Below, piece after piece: positions 34,777 to 43,795 of a stretch of DNA of 64,000 nucleotides. The DNA is from UBA6107 sp034430175 (GTDB taxonomy: Bacteria > Chloroflexota > Anaerolineae > Anaerolineales > Anaerolineaceae). Location of the stretch: the NCBI GenBank assembly GCA_034430175.1, contig DAOUFI010000022.1:124001-188000 (forward strand), read 5' to 3'. How positions within the stretch are numbered: position 1 is the stretch's first letter; the number at the start of each line of letters is the position of its first letter. Under the pieces are notes generated by a model. The model was not told the DNA's origin. It searched no databases and worked only from the letters and a program-made list of their open reading frames with translations. The translations under genes and the position numbers were made by a program.

Positions 34777-35967
34777 ATGATCAAATCAGGCTTGTATGTG
34801 CATATTCCTTTTTGTAACCGCAGATGCGGTTACTGTGATTTTAACACATTTGCTGGGCAATCCCATTTGATTCCACAATACGTGAGCGCGCTTTGTCAAG
34901 AGCTTGCCTGGGTGAGGAAACGATACGCCACACAGACGAGTATCGATTCCATCTTCTTTGGTGGGGGCACCCCCACCATGCTCGAACCCTCGCAATTCGA
35001 GGTAATCTTGAGGCAACTCCGACAGACCTTTGAGGTCGATGATGATTGTGAAGTAACAATTGAGGCAAACCCTGGCACGGTCAGCGCTGAATCACTGAAG
35101 GATTTAAAAGCTTTGGGATTTACGCGTGTCAGTTTTGGGATGCAGTCAGCACATTCGCAGGATTTGAAGGTTCTCGATCGGCGACACCAATATGTGGATG
35201 TGGTGAATGCAGTTGCATGGAGCAGGCAAGTGGGATTTGAGCATATTAATTTGGACCTTATCTTTGGCATTCCGGGTCAGACCCTTGAACACTGGAAGAC
35301 TAATCTCTACCTGGTAACGCAATTACCCGTAGATCATCTCTCATTGTACTCGCTGATTCTGGAGGAGGGGACGCCGCTTGATCGTTGGTATAAACGCGGT
35401 TTGGTGGATCGAATCGACGATGACCTGACGGCGGATATGTATGAAACTGCCATGGATATTTTAGCGGAGCGCGGATTTGCCCAGTACGAAATTTCCAACT
35501 GGGCAAAGGTTCGTCCGGATGGACTTGACGCCCGATGCAGGCACAACCTGAATACATGGCGCTATCAGCCCTATTTTGGGATGGGTGCAGGAGCCCATGG
35601 ATTTGTTGAAAACATAAGGACACAGAATGTGAGTCACATCCACACGTATCTGGATAGGATCAGCAAATCAGTTGGCGATTGGCCTGCCGCTGACACAGTG
35701 GATCATTTATCTGTGTGGGATGAGATGCAGGAGTGGATGATGGTCGGACTCAGAAAGGTCGAAGAGGGGGTGGTCAAAAATGACTTCGAGAGCCGGTTTG
35801 GACAGCCAATAAGTGCTGTATTCGCGCCACAAATCGAAAGGCTCGAAAAGCAAGGATTGTTAGAAGATCGAGGGGAATCGATTCGATTATCGAAGCGTGG
35901 AATTATGCTTGGAAACAGGGTGTTTGCTGAATTTGTCGGGAACGAAAAGCCCACGTTCCTTGATTGA
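34777..35967 (+). CDS. hemW: Radical SAM heme chaperone HemW
   Basis: The 396-residue protein has the radical SAM cluster C13-x3-C17-x2-C20 in PFCNRRCGYCDF. The HemW-type phenylalanine follows the third cysteine, which separates it from HemN. GGGTPTML, EANPGT and RVSFGMQS are also present, plus a HemN_C-type domain at the end. HemW inserts heme into respiratory proteins. No ribosome site is seen; TGTTATTCT (34759-34767) could be an extended -10 nine bases before the ATG. The stop is 2 bases from the convergent L,D-transpeptidase stop, with no terminator between. Confidence 0.88.
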   Translation: MIKSGLYVHIPFCNRRCGYCDFNTFAGQSHLIPQYVSALCQELAWVRKRYATQTSIDSIFFGGGTPTMLEPSQFEVILRQLRQTFEVDDDCEVTIEANPGTVSAESLKDLKALGFTRVSFGMQSAHSQDLKVLDRRHQYVDVVNAVAWSRQVGFEHINLDLIFGIPGQTLEHWKTNLYLVTQLPVDHLSLYSLILEEGTPLDRWYKRGLVDRIDDDLTADMYETAMDILAERGFAQYEISNWAKVRPDGLDARCRHNLNTWRYQPYFGMGAGAHGFVENIRTQNVSHIHTYLDRISKSVGDWPAADTVDHLSVWDEMQEWMMVGLRKVEEGVVKNDFESRFGQPISAVFAPQIERLEKQGLLEDRGESIRLSKRGIMLGNRVFAEFVGNEKPTFLD

Positions 35968-35969
35968 GG

Positions 35970-37049
35970 TCAATACACAAACACCTGTGTTCCCAGACCG
36001 ATTGTGCTCATCTCACCGGATTTCATCGCGGGTGTCAACCATCTGAAAAGCCATTTTGCTTCATTGGTACGCATGTTCACGCAGCCGTGGCTCATCTGTG
36101 TGCCAAAATTGGTATGCCAGTAGGTACCGTGGAAGGCTACGCCATCTTTTGGTTCGGGAACGTTCCCCCAGCCATTTTTAGGGTCAAAGAACGAAACCCA
36201 GGGAACTCCTGGGAGGATGTAAACGCTGTCATCGATGCTATCAGTGAGAGTACTGTCACCCATGTGCTTGGAAAACATCTTGTTTTGTACGAAGAAAGTG
36301 CCAGTGGGGGTGTTGTAGCTGGTTTCCCCTTCAGGATGGTAGTTCAATCCAGAGGAAATCTTGGTATTCATCACCACCTGACCGTTTTCGTAAGCTTTCA
36401 GGTTCTGTTGACTCAGTGATACTTCAACGTATTTCTGTCCAACGGGAACATCCGGTGATATTGGCGCCAATTCCTCAGACGGGATCAGACGGACGTGCTG
36501 GGCTGGTACATAGTAATCGAGTGAATCGAAGGAAGCAAACATTTCGTCTTTTATCCGGTACCAGGGAAAACCATCGGGACCTTCCTCGAGACCTACGACC
36601 CAATGGTTGGTTTCGTAGTAAAGACGGTAAAGCGGCGTCCAGACGTTGTCTTTCTTGTAATAACTTTGTGAGTATGGCACCGTGATTTCGGCGGGGTGTA
36701 AACCCTCGGTCAGGTTTTGGTTAATGGGGTTGAGACTCGCGGTAACCCGTTGGGTGTGGGCTGAGTTGATATAACCTCCCCAAACCTTGTACCAAAGCGG
36801 GTTGAAAAAGGGTTTCTTGTCGGATATCACTTCCTCGTAAATGTGTAAAACCTCATCTCTGTAGCGCTGGAACTTGATCGTGCTCTCTTCATCTGGTTTT
36901 GAGTAAACACTGATAGAACTGATGGCGACACGAGCCAGGTTCTCGTCATCAAGTAATTCGCCATAATTGTATACGGGACGAAAGGCCAGAGCAGCCAGGC
37001 TGACGGCTCCGAGCTTGAGGAAATCGCGGCGTGAAAAGGTCGGTTTCAT
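35970..37049 (-). CDS. Tat-exported L,D-transpeptidase (YkuD type)
   Basis: The 359-residue protein starts with a twin-arginine signal (FSRRDFLKLGAVSLAALAF). Its C-terminal YkuD domain has VEVSLSQQNLKAYE, GTYWHTNFG and the catalytic motif SHGCVNM with C323. It forms 3-3 or related cross-links in peptidoglycan, or attaches proteins to it. ATG 37049 is chosen over 37067 because it begins the signal peptide and lies 8 bases after a TAGAAT box. Use of Tat for this enzyme class occurs in Chloroflexota and implies folding before export. Confidence 0.85.
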   Translation of the reverse strand: MKPTFSRRDFLKLGAVSLAALAFRPVYNYGELLDDENLARVAISSISVYSKPDEESTIKFQRYRDEVLHIYEEVISDKKPFFNPLWYKVWGGYINSAHTQRVTASLNPINQNLTEGLHPAEITVPYSQSYYKKDNVWTPLYRLYYETNHWVVGLEEGPDGFPWYRIKDEMFASFDSLDYYVPAQHVRLIPSEELAPISPDVPVGQKYVEVSLSQQNLKAYENGQVVMNTKISSGLNYHPEGETSYNTPTGTFFVQNKMFSKHMGDSTLTDSIDDSVYILPGVPWVSFFDPKNGWGNVPEPKDGVAFHGTYWHTNFGTQMSHGCVNMRTNEAKWLFRWLTPAMKSGEMSTIGLGTQVFVY

Positions 37050-37057
37050 TGCCGTCA

Positions 37058-37063
37058 ATTCTA
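37058..37063 (-). promoter_or_regulatory. Extended -10 box, leaderless type
   Basis: On the minus strand TGGTAGAAT (hexamer 37063-37058) ends 8 bases before the ATG at 37049. Confidence 0.5.
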
Positions 37064-37085
37064 CCATTTATGCAAAGGGTCTGGA

Positions 37086-37433
37086 TTATTTAGCTGGCTG
37101 CGTAGGCTCCGCGTGGCGTCCCAACCAAAACTTTTTCCAATCGCCGTTGCTCTTGACGGACGCGACGAAGGTGTAGAGACTTCCGGTGAAGAATCCAAGG
37201 GTAAGCATCAAAACAGTCCAGATTATAGCTGATACGATCGATTTCTCACGGTAAAAAATCCAGATGGAGAACAGGATGAAACCGACGTAGAGGTCGACCA
37301 TCGAGACAATGCCCCAGGGCATAGCCAACAATTTTGCACCCTCGCTTGAAAAATTGCCGTTTGTGAATGCATAGATGATGATGGATGCCATCGAAATCAC
37401 TCCGATGGTAGAGAGTATTTTTACGATTTTCAT
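37086..37433 (-). CDS. Small integral membrane protein, DUF1475-like
   Basis: The 115-residue protein has three hydrophobic segments (about 5-25, 42-60, 68-90) around MPWGIVSMVDLYVGFILFS, which resembles the DUF1475 family. The function is unknown. It follows the DUF1295 gene by 12 bases with a clear CGAGGAAAA ribosome site, so the two form an operon. Confidence 0.65.
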   Translation of the reverse strand: MKIVKILSTIGVISMASIIIYAFTNGNFSSEGAKLLAMPWGIVSMVDLYVGFILFSIWIFYREKSIVSAIIWTVLMLTLGFFTGSLYTFVASVKSNGDWKKFWLGRHAEPTQPAK

Positions 37434-37445
37434 TTTTCCTCGTGT

Positions 37446-38228
37446 CTACTTTTTGGGAAACCACGGAATGAAGGCGCTGGTGGTTCGGATATATTCGGCG
37501 TAACCGGGTTTGCTGGTGGAGAGCGTTTTTTCGAGCAGTGCCACACCGGAGACTTTTACCAGGAAAAGCGTCATCAGGATGGGACTGAAGAAAGTCCACC
37601 AACCGCTGGCAGCCAGAGCCAGGGCATAATATCCCCACCATTGGGCGGAATCACCAAAATAATTGGGATGACGGGTATATCGCCACACCCCTGTGTTCAG
37701 CAGCTTTCCTTTGTTTTCAGGGTTGGCTCTAAAACGAACCAATTGGGCATCGCCAACTGCTTCGAAGAAGAAGCCAATACTCCATAAGAGAATACCGAAG
37801 ATATCGAAAATGGTCAGGTGATTAGCTGTGGAATAGAGCTGCGCTGCCAGCAGCGGGGACGAGATGATCCACATGAGCAGCCCCTGTAGCAGGAACACCT
37901 TGAACAGGCTCTTGATCCACCATGTCCGCGGAGCTTCATTGCGCCATTTTTGATAACGAAAATCTTCAGGTTTGCCGAAGTTACGGATGAGCACATGCAG
38001 GGTCAGACGAAGCCCCCAAATGGTGGTCAGAGAAACCAGGATCCATTTGCGCGCGATCCAGCCATCCGGAGTCAGGAAGAAATATAGCCAGGCAGAAACA
38101 ACAAAACCAAACCCCCAAAAAATGTCGACTATGCTGGAATTCTTCAAAAGGAGGCTGATCAGCCACAATACGATCATGATGCTCAGGATCAACGTGCCAC
38201 CGGTCAGGAAAAGACTGAAGAAATTCAT
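37446..38228 (-). CDS. DUF1295-type membrane protein (steroid reductase fold)
   Basis: The 260-residue protein has about six membrane helices and the DUF1295 pattern: SIVDIFWGFGFV, then TIWGLRLTLHVLIRN near residue 75 and WRYTRHPNYFGDSAQWWG (RHPNYxGE-like) near residue 190. The fold is shared with steroid 5-alpha reductases and isoprenylcysteine methyltransferases, which bind NADPH or SAM. The substrate is unknown, probably a lipid. The start follows TTTGGAG. Confidence 0.8.
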   Translation of the reverse strand: MNFFSLFLTGGTLILSIMIVLWLISLLLKNSSIVDIFWGFGFVVSAWLYFFLTPDGWIARKWILVSLTTIWGLRLTLHVLIRNFGKPEDFRYQKWRNEAPRTWWIKSLFKVFLLQGLLMWIISSPLLAAQLYSTANHLTIFDIFGILLWSIGFFFEAVGDAQLVRFRANPENKGKLLNTGVWRYTRHPNYFGDSAQWWGYYALALAASGWWTFFSPILMTLFLVKVSGVALLEKTLSTSKPGYAEYIRTTSAFIPWFPKK

Positions 38229-38243
38229 TTTTTCTCCAAATGG

Positions 38244-39080
38244 TTATTGTTGAACGACGACAAAACCAAACATGCCCGGGCCAAGATGAGATCCAAGAAC
38301 CGGGGTTACATCCACTGTGTAATGGTCGATGCTTTCAGGCAACAGTGGAGCAACCATCTTTAGAAGCTCTTCGGTTCGTTCAACCGCGTTCGTGTGGACT
38401 AAACCGATCTTTTCGAATGGGCCGTGTGATTTGAAAATTTTCAATAAATGTTCCATCGAACCTTTAAGCGTACGGGCAGCTCCCATCTCGATCTTCGATT
38501 CGTGCATCTGCAGGATTGGCTTGATCTGAAGCAGGCTACCGAGTGTGGCTTTGACGTGAGAAACTCTGCCGCTGCGTTGCAGGTATTTCAGCGTGTCCAC
38601 CGCGGCAAAGGTAAAAGTTCGCGAAGAGATGTCTTTAGCCAGTCGCAGAAGACTTTCCAGCGAGCCGCCAGCTTTTGCGGCGCGCGCGACAGATTCGACG
38701 ACCAGACCTGTGCCGAGTGAGAGCTGACCGGCATCGAAGGTTTTCACCACCGCTTTTTCAATCGCCTCGGAGGCTAAAAAAGCTACGTTGTAGATACCGC
38801 TGAGTACGGTAGAGATGTGAATGGAAAAAATGCCGGAAGCACCTTTTTCGATAAGATCGTTATATACCTTGATGAACGTACCGATCGCCGGAGCTGAAGT
38901 AGTTGGCGGGGGATCATAATTTGGTAATTTCTCGTAAAACTCCTGACGGGAAATTTCCACCCCATCGAGGTAGGATTTTTCAGGAAAGTTTATGTAGCAG
39001 GGGACCACGGAGATATCAAGCTCTTCGATCACTTCCGGTGGCAGGTCGCAGGTACTGTCGGTGACAATTTTTATGGTCAT
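38244..39080 (-). CDS. DegV-family fatty-acid-binding protein
   Basis: The 278-residue protein begins with the family motif IVTDSTCDLP and has PPPTTSAPAIG and the C-terminal GSHLGPGMFGFVVV. DegV (FakB) proteins hold a fatty acid that FakA phosphorylates. This is one of two DegV paralogues in the window; the other (42945) is next to fakA. I start at ATG 39080, where the family begins; the frame is open upstream to 39152, but a TAGAAT box at 39111-39116 lies inside that part. Confidence 0.85.
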   Translation of the reverse strand: MTIKIVTDSTCDLPPEVIEELDISVVPCYINFPEKSYLDGVEISRQEFYEKLPNYDPPPTTSAPAIGTFIKVYNDLIEKGASGIFSIHISTVLSGIYNVAFLASEAIEKAVVKTFDAGQLSLGTGLVVESVARAAKAGGSLESLLRLAKDISSRTFTFAAVDTLKYLQRSGRVSHVKATLGSLLQIKPILQMHESKIEMGAARTLKGSMEHLLKIFKSHGPFEKIGLVHTNAVERTEELLKMVAPLLPESIDHYTVDVTPVLGSHLGPGMFGFVVVQQ

Positions 39081-39170
39081 AGTATTGTTTATCCTGAAAA
39101 TTGAACTAATTCTATCCTGATTATATAATTTTATCTCTCTCAATAATAGCACTGCACAAGGTTAAATAAA

Positions 39171-39195
39171 AATGACCGAAGATACATCGGTCATT
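39171..39195 (-). terminator. Terminator after the coiled-coil gene
   Basis: A perfect 9-base stem (39171-39179, 39187-39195) is followed on the minus strand by TTTTATTT. It lies 28 bases past the stop at 39224. Confidence 0.75.
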
Positions 39196-39223
39196 GGGAG
39201 AAGTCATATTTGCATTCTCTATT

Positions 39224-39697
39224 TCATTCCCCGGATTGATTTTCACGGGGCTTCTTGCTGCTTTCGATGGTGAGAATGCCGTTGTTGACCTGGTTGAGCG
39301 TCTTCTCCATTTCAGCCTTAAGCGCTTGTAGGGTCTGAAGCACATATTCATCGGCGTCGCGCTTGATCTGATCGCACTCCTGGCGGGTCTGCGCCAGAAT
39401 CTGCTCGGCGCGCGCCTGGGCGGCTACGACGATCTGGTCTTTCTCGACGACCTTATCAGCTTTTTCACGGGCGAGCGACAGGGTGCGGGCGGCCTCTTCC
39501 TGCGCCTGCGCCATGACGCGGTCTTTCTGCGCCATCATCTGTTGGGACTTCTTGATCTCTTCAGGGATGGACACGCGCATCTGGTCGATAATGTCCAACA
39601 GCCGGTCCTCATCCATGATAACGCTGTGGGTGAACCAGATCGGGCGGCTCTCGTTGAAGAGCTCCTCCAGGCGGTCGACCAAGTGTAGTATATCCAT
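39224..39697 (-). CDS. Coiled-coil protein downstream of coaD
   Basis: The 157-residue protein is almost wholly helical and highly charged. A short N-terminal part (MDILHLVDRLEELFNES) is followed by a long coiled coil (about 45-140) with alanine-, glutamate- and arginine-rich heptads, like the stalk of F-type ATPase subunit b or DivIVA-type proteins. No membrane segment is present. Its place after coaD is typical of this phylum. DivIVA-like scaffolding is possible but unproven. AGGAG precedes the ATG, and TATAAT at 39718-39723 may be its promoter. Confidence 0.75.
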   Translation of the reverse strand: MDILHLVDRLEELFNESRPIWFTHSVIMDEDRLLDIIDQMRVSIPEEIKKSQQMMAQKDRVMAQAQEEAARTLSLAREKADKVVEKDQIVVAAQARAEQILAQTRQECDQIKRDADEYVLQTLQALKAEMEKTLNQVNNGILTIESSKKPRENQSGE

Positions 39698-39717
39698 AGC
39701 AAATCTCCTGCAAACAA

Positions 39718-39723
39718 ATTATA
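39718..39723 (-). promoter_or_regulatory. -10 box of the coiled-coil gene
   Basis: TATAAT on the minus strand, 20 bases before the ATG at 39697. An 8-base hairpin (39739-39746 with 39758-39765) just upstream may attenuate coaD read-through. Confidence 0.4.
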
Positions 39724-39768
39724 CATTTATTTGCAACTATTTCGGTGCAATTTTCAGACCGAAATGAC

Positions 39769-40296
39769 TCAGTCCCTTGTCGATTGGCTCGGTACGATCG
39801 GATGATCGTCGCCAAGGTCTTTAAACTTTTTTTTCAGTGCCTGGGCAACGGCCGGCGGCACCATGGAGGTGACGTTACCGTTGAGGGCGGCGATCTCTTT
39901 CACGGTCGATGAGGAGAGGAAGGTATGTTCTTCGCTGGTGATGAGCGCCAACACCTCCACCTCAGGGACGAGGCGGTGGTTGGCCAGGGCCATCCTGAAC
40001 TCGTATTCGAAATCGGAAAAGACCCGCAGGCCGCGCACCATCACCTGGGCATCGACCTTTTTGCAAAAATTCACAGTGAGGCCGGAATAACCCATGACCT
40101 TGATCTTGTCGTTTTCCGCAAAAACATCACGTGCCAGGTTAAGGCGTTCTTCCGGGGAGAACAGGAAGCTCTTCAAAGGTTTGTCATAGACGGCGATGAT
40201 CAATTCATCGACCAGTTTGGAGGCACGGATGGCAATATCAATGTGGCCGTTATGGATGGGATCAAACGAACCGGGAAATACAGCGCGAATCATCAT
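39769..40296 (-). CDS. coaD: Phosphopantetheine adenylyltransferase
   Basis: The protein has the nucleotidyltransferase motif GSFDPIHNGH and the C-terminal SSSTVKEIA. It transfers AMP to 4'-phosphopantetheine in coenzyme A synthesis. At 175 residues it has about 12 extra C-terminal residues. Two adjacent ATGs (40296, 40293) fit; the second gives the usual MIRAVFPG start. AAGGAT precedes both. It follows recG by 6 bases. Confidence 0.92.
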   Translation of the reverse strand: MMIRAVFPGSFDPIHNGHIDIAIRASKLVDELIIAVYDKPLKSFLFSPEERLNLARDVFAENDKIKVMGYSGLTVNFCKKVDAQVMVRGLRVFSDFEYEFRMALANHRLVPEVEVLALITSEEHTFLSSSTVKEIAALNGNVTSMVPPAVAQALKKKFKDLGDDHPIVPSQSTRD

Positions 40297-40302
40297 TTAT
40301 CC

Positions 40303-42888
40303 TTAACTCAGATCAGAATTGGTAGTTGCCCAGAATTCAGTAAGTTTACTTTTCAGCATCTGGTTTTCGGGGGCTGAAAGGTCGGGATCCTTCTTGAAAA
40401 GGTCTTGCGCCAAATTACGTGATTTTTCGATGATCTTGAGGTCCATGATGTTGGCCAGTTTGAGTTCGTTAAATCCGGATTGGCGATAGCCGATGAAGTC
40501 ACCGGGACCGCGCTGCTGTAGGTCTTTTTCGGCGAGCACGAAACCGTCATTGGTCTGGGTCATCACCATGAGGCGTTCGTTTTCGACGGCGTCTTCACGG
40601 TCGGGGATGAGCAGGCAGAAAGCCTGATCGGAGCCACGACCGACGCGCCCACGCAATTGGTGCAACTGCGCCAGACCAAAGCGATTGGCGCCTTCGATGA
40701 GCATGACGGTGGCGTTGGGAACGTCCACACCGACCTCGATGACCGTGGTTGAGACCAAGATTTGGAATTCGCGGTCGCGGAAGCGTTTCATCACAGCTTC
40801 TTTTTCGTCTGGTTTCATGCGGCCATGCAGCAAACCGAGTTTGAGGTTGGGGAAGACGTCGCGCTGAAGTTTTTCATGTTCATCCACCGCGGCTTTAACT
40901 TCGTCATTGTCTCCATCGGCTTCGATCAGTGGGTAGACGAGGAAAGCCTGGCGACCCACTTCGACCTGGGATTGGATCATCTGGTAGGCGCGTTCTCGTT
41001 CGACAGGGGGTAGCACGTGCGTCTCGACCGGTTGGCGGCCTGCAGGCATTTCGTCGATGATCGACAAATCAAGGTCGCCATAGAGCGTGAGCGCCAGCGA
41101 ACGCGGGATGGGCGTGGCGGTCATCACCAGCAGGTGAGGGGCTTCGCCCTTTTGACGCAGGGCAGCGCGCTGGGCAATACCGAAGCGGTGCTGTTCGTCG
41201 ATCACCACGAGCTGCAGGTCTTTGAACTTGACGGGGTCTTCGATAAGCGCATGGGTGCCGATGAGTAGTTTGATCGAGCCGTCTTCGAGCCCGGCACGGA
41301 TGGCTTCGCGGTCGGACTGCGAGGTATCGCCGGTCAGCAGGCGGATCGATTCGGGGCTTAGAGGTGTGGCATTGCCCATGGCAGCGCTAAATTTTTGCAT
41401 CGTCTGAAAATGCTGTTCAGCAAGGATGCTGGTAGGCGCCATGATGGCGCATTGCGCGCCAGCTTTCGCGATGATATTGGCTGTAAGCGCGGCGATTACT
41501 GTCTTGCCGGAACCGACGTCACCCTGGAGCAGGCGGTTCATCGGGCTGCCCGAATCGAGGTCCTGGCGAATCTCACCAAGCACCTTTTGCTGGGCACCGG
41601 TCAGAGCGAAAGGTAAATTGCTGGTAAGTGCAGCCAGATCATCGTCGCCGATGGAATATTTTCGAGCTGTGGCGGATTGCCAGGTTTGTTTTTGTTGTAA
41701 CACACCCAATTGCAGGAGGAAGATCTCGTCAAATGAGAGACGTTCACGCGCAGAATTTAGCAATTCATGGCTGGAAGGATAGTGTACCTGGTGCAGCGCG
41801 ACTGGCAGGTCGATAATGTTGGCTGCGCGTTTGATCTCGGTCGGCATGAAATCGACGACACGGTTGCAATAAAAATTGATTACCTGATGGATATCACGGC
41901 GTATCTCGTTCTGTGAAAGTCCTGCGGTCAATGGGTAAACCGGGATGATACCGTTCGTGCTAAGATGAGCTTTTTCCAAGGGTTCGAAATCGGGGTTAGC
42001 CATCTGTAGACGGCCGAGATACATATCCACTTTTCCGGAGATCACCAGTTGGGTCCCGCGCTTGAAGCGGTTTTCGAGGTATTGGGCTGCTTCTCCGCGC
42101 CTGAAGAAAACAAGGCGTAGAAAACCGGTGCCGTCGCTGACCACCACTTCCATGCGCGTCATGTTGCGGCCCTTCAATTGGGTGGTCATTGAGCTCTGCA
42201 CGGTGGCGATTATGGTTAATTCATCCCCGTATTGCAGGCGGTTGATAGGTTTTAACTGGCTATAATCGTCGTATCGACGCGGGAAGTAATAGAGCAGGTC
42301 GCTAAGCGTTTTAACGCCGACCGACTCGTATTTTTCAGACATGGCTTTGCCAACGCCAGATAACACGGTCAATGGGGCGTTAATACCAACATTCGGCCCG
42401 GCTGAATTAGTTGGCGCAGGAGCGGCATACGCCGCTGCGGGTGAAGGTGCTGGTGCTGGTTGCGCGGGTTTGGTATCTGTAGCGGGAGCAGGTTCCTGAG
42501 GTGCTGCTTTAATCGTATCTACAAGTGTTGGTGCAGGTCTGCTCTTTACAATCTTTGCTTCCACCTCATCACTTTTAGCGTAGTGAAAGTAGGGGAGCAT
42601 CATTTGTAGCGTCTGCGCAATATTCGCGTCGCCTGGATAGAGAGTTTTTAATTTTTTAAGCATCACGGAAATGGATTGTGATCGCTCCTGATCGGATGCC
42701 GTTTCATAATTCACAAAAGCCTCGCGGATAACGGCGGTCACTTCCTCGGGGAGCGCTTCAGATTCGGCTTCCTGAAACCAGGAGGGAATGTATTTCTGAA
42801 AACCGCCAATCACTGCGTGGTTGCTAAAACTAAATTGCTTACCTTCAAGTTGGATGATCTTTAAAAGTTTATTAATGGATGCAGGCAT
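40303..42888 (-). CDS. recG: ATP-dependent DNA helicase RecG with long N-terminal extension
   Basis: The 861-residue protein has the wedge/OB region (LSGVGKAMSEKY, LLYYFPRRYDDYS), helicase motifs LLQGDVGSGKTV (Walker A), VIDEQHRFG (DEQH), MTATPIPRSLALTLYGDLD, and QLRGRVGRG. RecG remodels stalled forks and branched DNA. About 180 residues precede the normal start: a helical part, then a Pro/Ala-rich linker (about 125-165). That makes it about 170 residues longer than E. coli RecG. A TAAAAT box lies 5 bases before the ATG with no ribosome site. coaD follows 6 bases after the stop. Confidence 0.92.
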   Translation of the reverse strand: MPASINKLLKIIQLEGKQFSFSNHAVIGGFQKYIPSWFQEAESEALPEEVTAVIREAFVNYETASDQERSQSISVMLKKLKTLYPGDANIAQTLQMMLPYFHYAKSDEVEAKIVKSRPAPTLVDTIKAAPQEPAPATDTKPAQPAPAPSPAAAYAAPAPTNSAGPNVGINAPLTVLSGVGKAMSEKYESVGVKTLSDLLYYFPRRYDDYSQLKPINRLQYGDELTIIATVQSSMTTQLKGRNMTRMEVVVSDGTGFLRLVFFRRGEAAQYLENRFKRGTQLVISGKVDMYLGRLQMANPDFEPLEKAHLSTNGIIPVYPLTAGLSQNEIRRDIHQVINFYCNRVVDFMPTEIKRAANIIDLPVALHQVHYPSSHELLNSARERLSFDEIFLLQLGVLQQKQTWQSATARKYSIGDDDLAALTSNLPFALTGAQQKVLGEIRQDLDSGSPMNRLLQGDVGSGKTVIAALTANIIAKAGAQCAIMAPTSILAEQHFQTMQKFSAAMGNATPLSPESIRLLTGDTSQSDREAIRAGLEDGSIKLLIGTHALIEDPVKFKDLQLVVIDEQHRFGIAQRAALRQKGEAPHLLVMTATPIPRSLALTLYGDLDLSIIDEMPAGRQPVETHVLPPVERERAYQMIQSQVEVGRQAFLVYPLIEADGDNDEVKAAVDEHEKLQRDVFPNLKLGLLHGRMKPDEKEAVMKRFRDREFQILVSTTVIEVGVDVPNATVMLIEGANRFGLAQLHQLRGRVGRGSDQAFCLLIPDREDAVENERLMVMTQTNDGFVLAEKDLQQRGPGDFIGYRQSGFNELKLANIMDLKIIEKSRNLAQDLFKKDPDLSAPENQMLKSKLTEFWATTNSDLS

Positions 42889-42893
42889 ATCTT

Positions 42894-42899
42894 ATTTTA
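42894..42899 (-). promoter_or_regulatory. -10 box of recG, leaderless type
   Basis: TAAAAT on the minus strand ends 5 bases before the recG ATG; no ribosome site is present. The spacing is at the short limit for leaderless starts. Confidence 0.35.
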
Positions 42900-42944
42900 C
42901 ACCAAAGAATCGCACAATATTCTCATGAGTGAAACCTGGAAAGA

Positions 42945-43793
42945 TCAGAGCTGTTCCATCACGACAATGCCAAACCCGCGCGGTCCAATCATGGATGCGA
43001 GAAAAGGATTGATCGGATATTCGGAATACGCCGCTGTTGGAAAATTTTCATCGATATGCTGCCGCAAGAATCGTGATTCTGACAAACTTGCGTGGGCGGG
43101 TTGGATCAATGCCACATGGCGCAAATTATCGAATTCGTCGATGAATTCGGTAAAGTATTCCATCGCGCCGTGTTGATTTTTCACTTTTTGCAGCGGATTT
43201 AAGACGCCCTCTTCGATGAGGAAGAGGGGAGAGAGTGAAAGCATTTCCCCCACGGTTGCCTGACCGACATCCAACAGTCCGGTGGCTTGCAGGTATGACA
43301 GGTTGGGGGTGGAAAGAAGGGTGTAAACGTGAGGGATGATCAAACGAAGAGATTTTTCCACATCCGCGGGGGGAATTCCCTTTTCAATTAATTCAAAGGC
43401 GTACTGGACGATCAAACCCAGCCCCAGCGAGGTATTCAGCGAATCGATGAGATGGATATTGGCGTGTCCGTGCAGAGAGGCGCAGAGCTTTTCTGTTCTT
43501 TCAAACAATGGACTGATCTCTTTTGAAAGCAGGATGATAAAGATATCATCATAAGCTGAAAGGTTTTTCTCAAGACAAAAGCTGATCACCTCCATTGAGG
43601 GCGGAGTAATTCGTGGTAAAAAATCAGGTGTGATCTGCTTGGGAAAATCAGTAACTTTGATTTGAGACCTTGGTGGTTCCTGATTTGTGTTAAAAGTTAT
43701 TTGGTGAGACAAAAATTCCAACCCCGGATTCTTTAGAAAACCAGGGTTGGTGAATTGCGCGGAGTCGTCAGTGATGATGCACGTGGATCCCAT
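42945..43793 (-). CDS. DegV-family protein coupled to FakA (FakB-like)
   Basis: The 282-residue protein has DegV features: IITDDSAQF (divergent TDS motif), LPRITPPSMEV in the lipid-contact loop and C-terminal GPRGFGIVVMEQL. Its ATG lies 2 bases past the fakA stop, so translation is coupled. FakB proteins bind a fatty acid and offer it to the FakA kinase; the tight linkage makes this the likely FakA partner. The motif differs from the other DegV protein (38244), which suggests a different acyl preference. Confidence 0.8.
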   Translation of the reverse strand: MGSTCIITDDSAQFTNPGFLKNPGLEFLSHQITFNTNQEPPRSQIKVTDFPKQITPDFLPRITPPSMEVISFCLEKNLSAYDDIFIILLSKEISPLFERTEKLCASLHGHANIHLIDSLNTSLGLGLIVQYAFELIEKGIPPADVEKSLRLIIPHVYTLLSTPNLSYLQATGLLDVGQATVGEMLSLSPLFLIEEGVLNPLQKVKNQHGAMEYFTEFIDEFDNLRHVALIQPAHASLSESRFLRQHIDENFPTAAYSEYPINPFLASMIGPRGFGIVVMEQL

Positions 43794-43795
43794 GT

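Noticed and set aside
35964..36419. 151-codon open frame opposite the L,D-transpeptidase
   Set aside because: The minus-strand frame has a Tat signal and a YkuD catalytic motif; the plus-strand frame has nothing.
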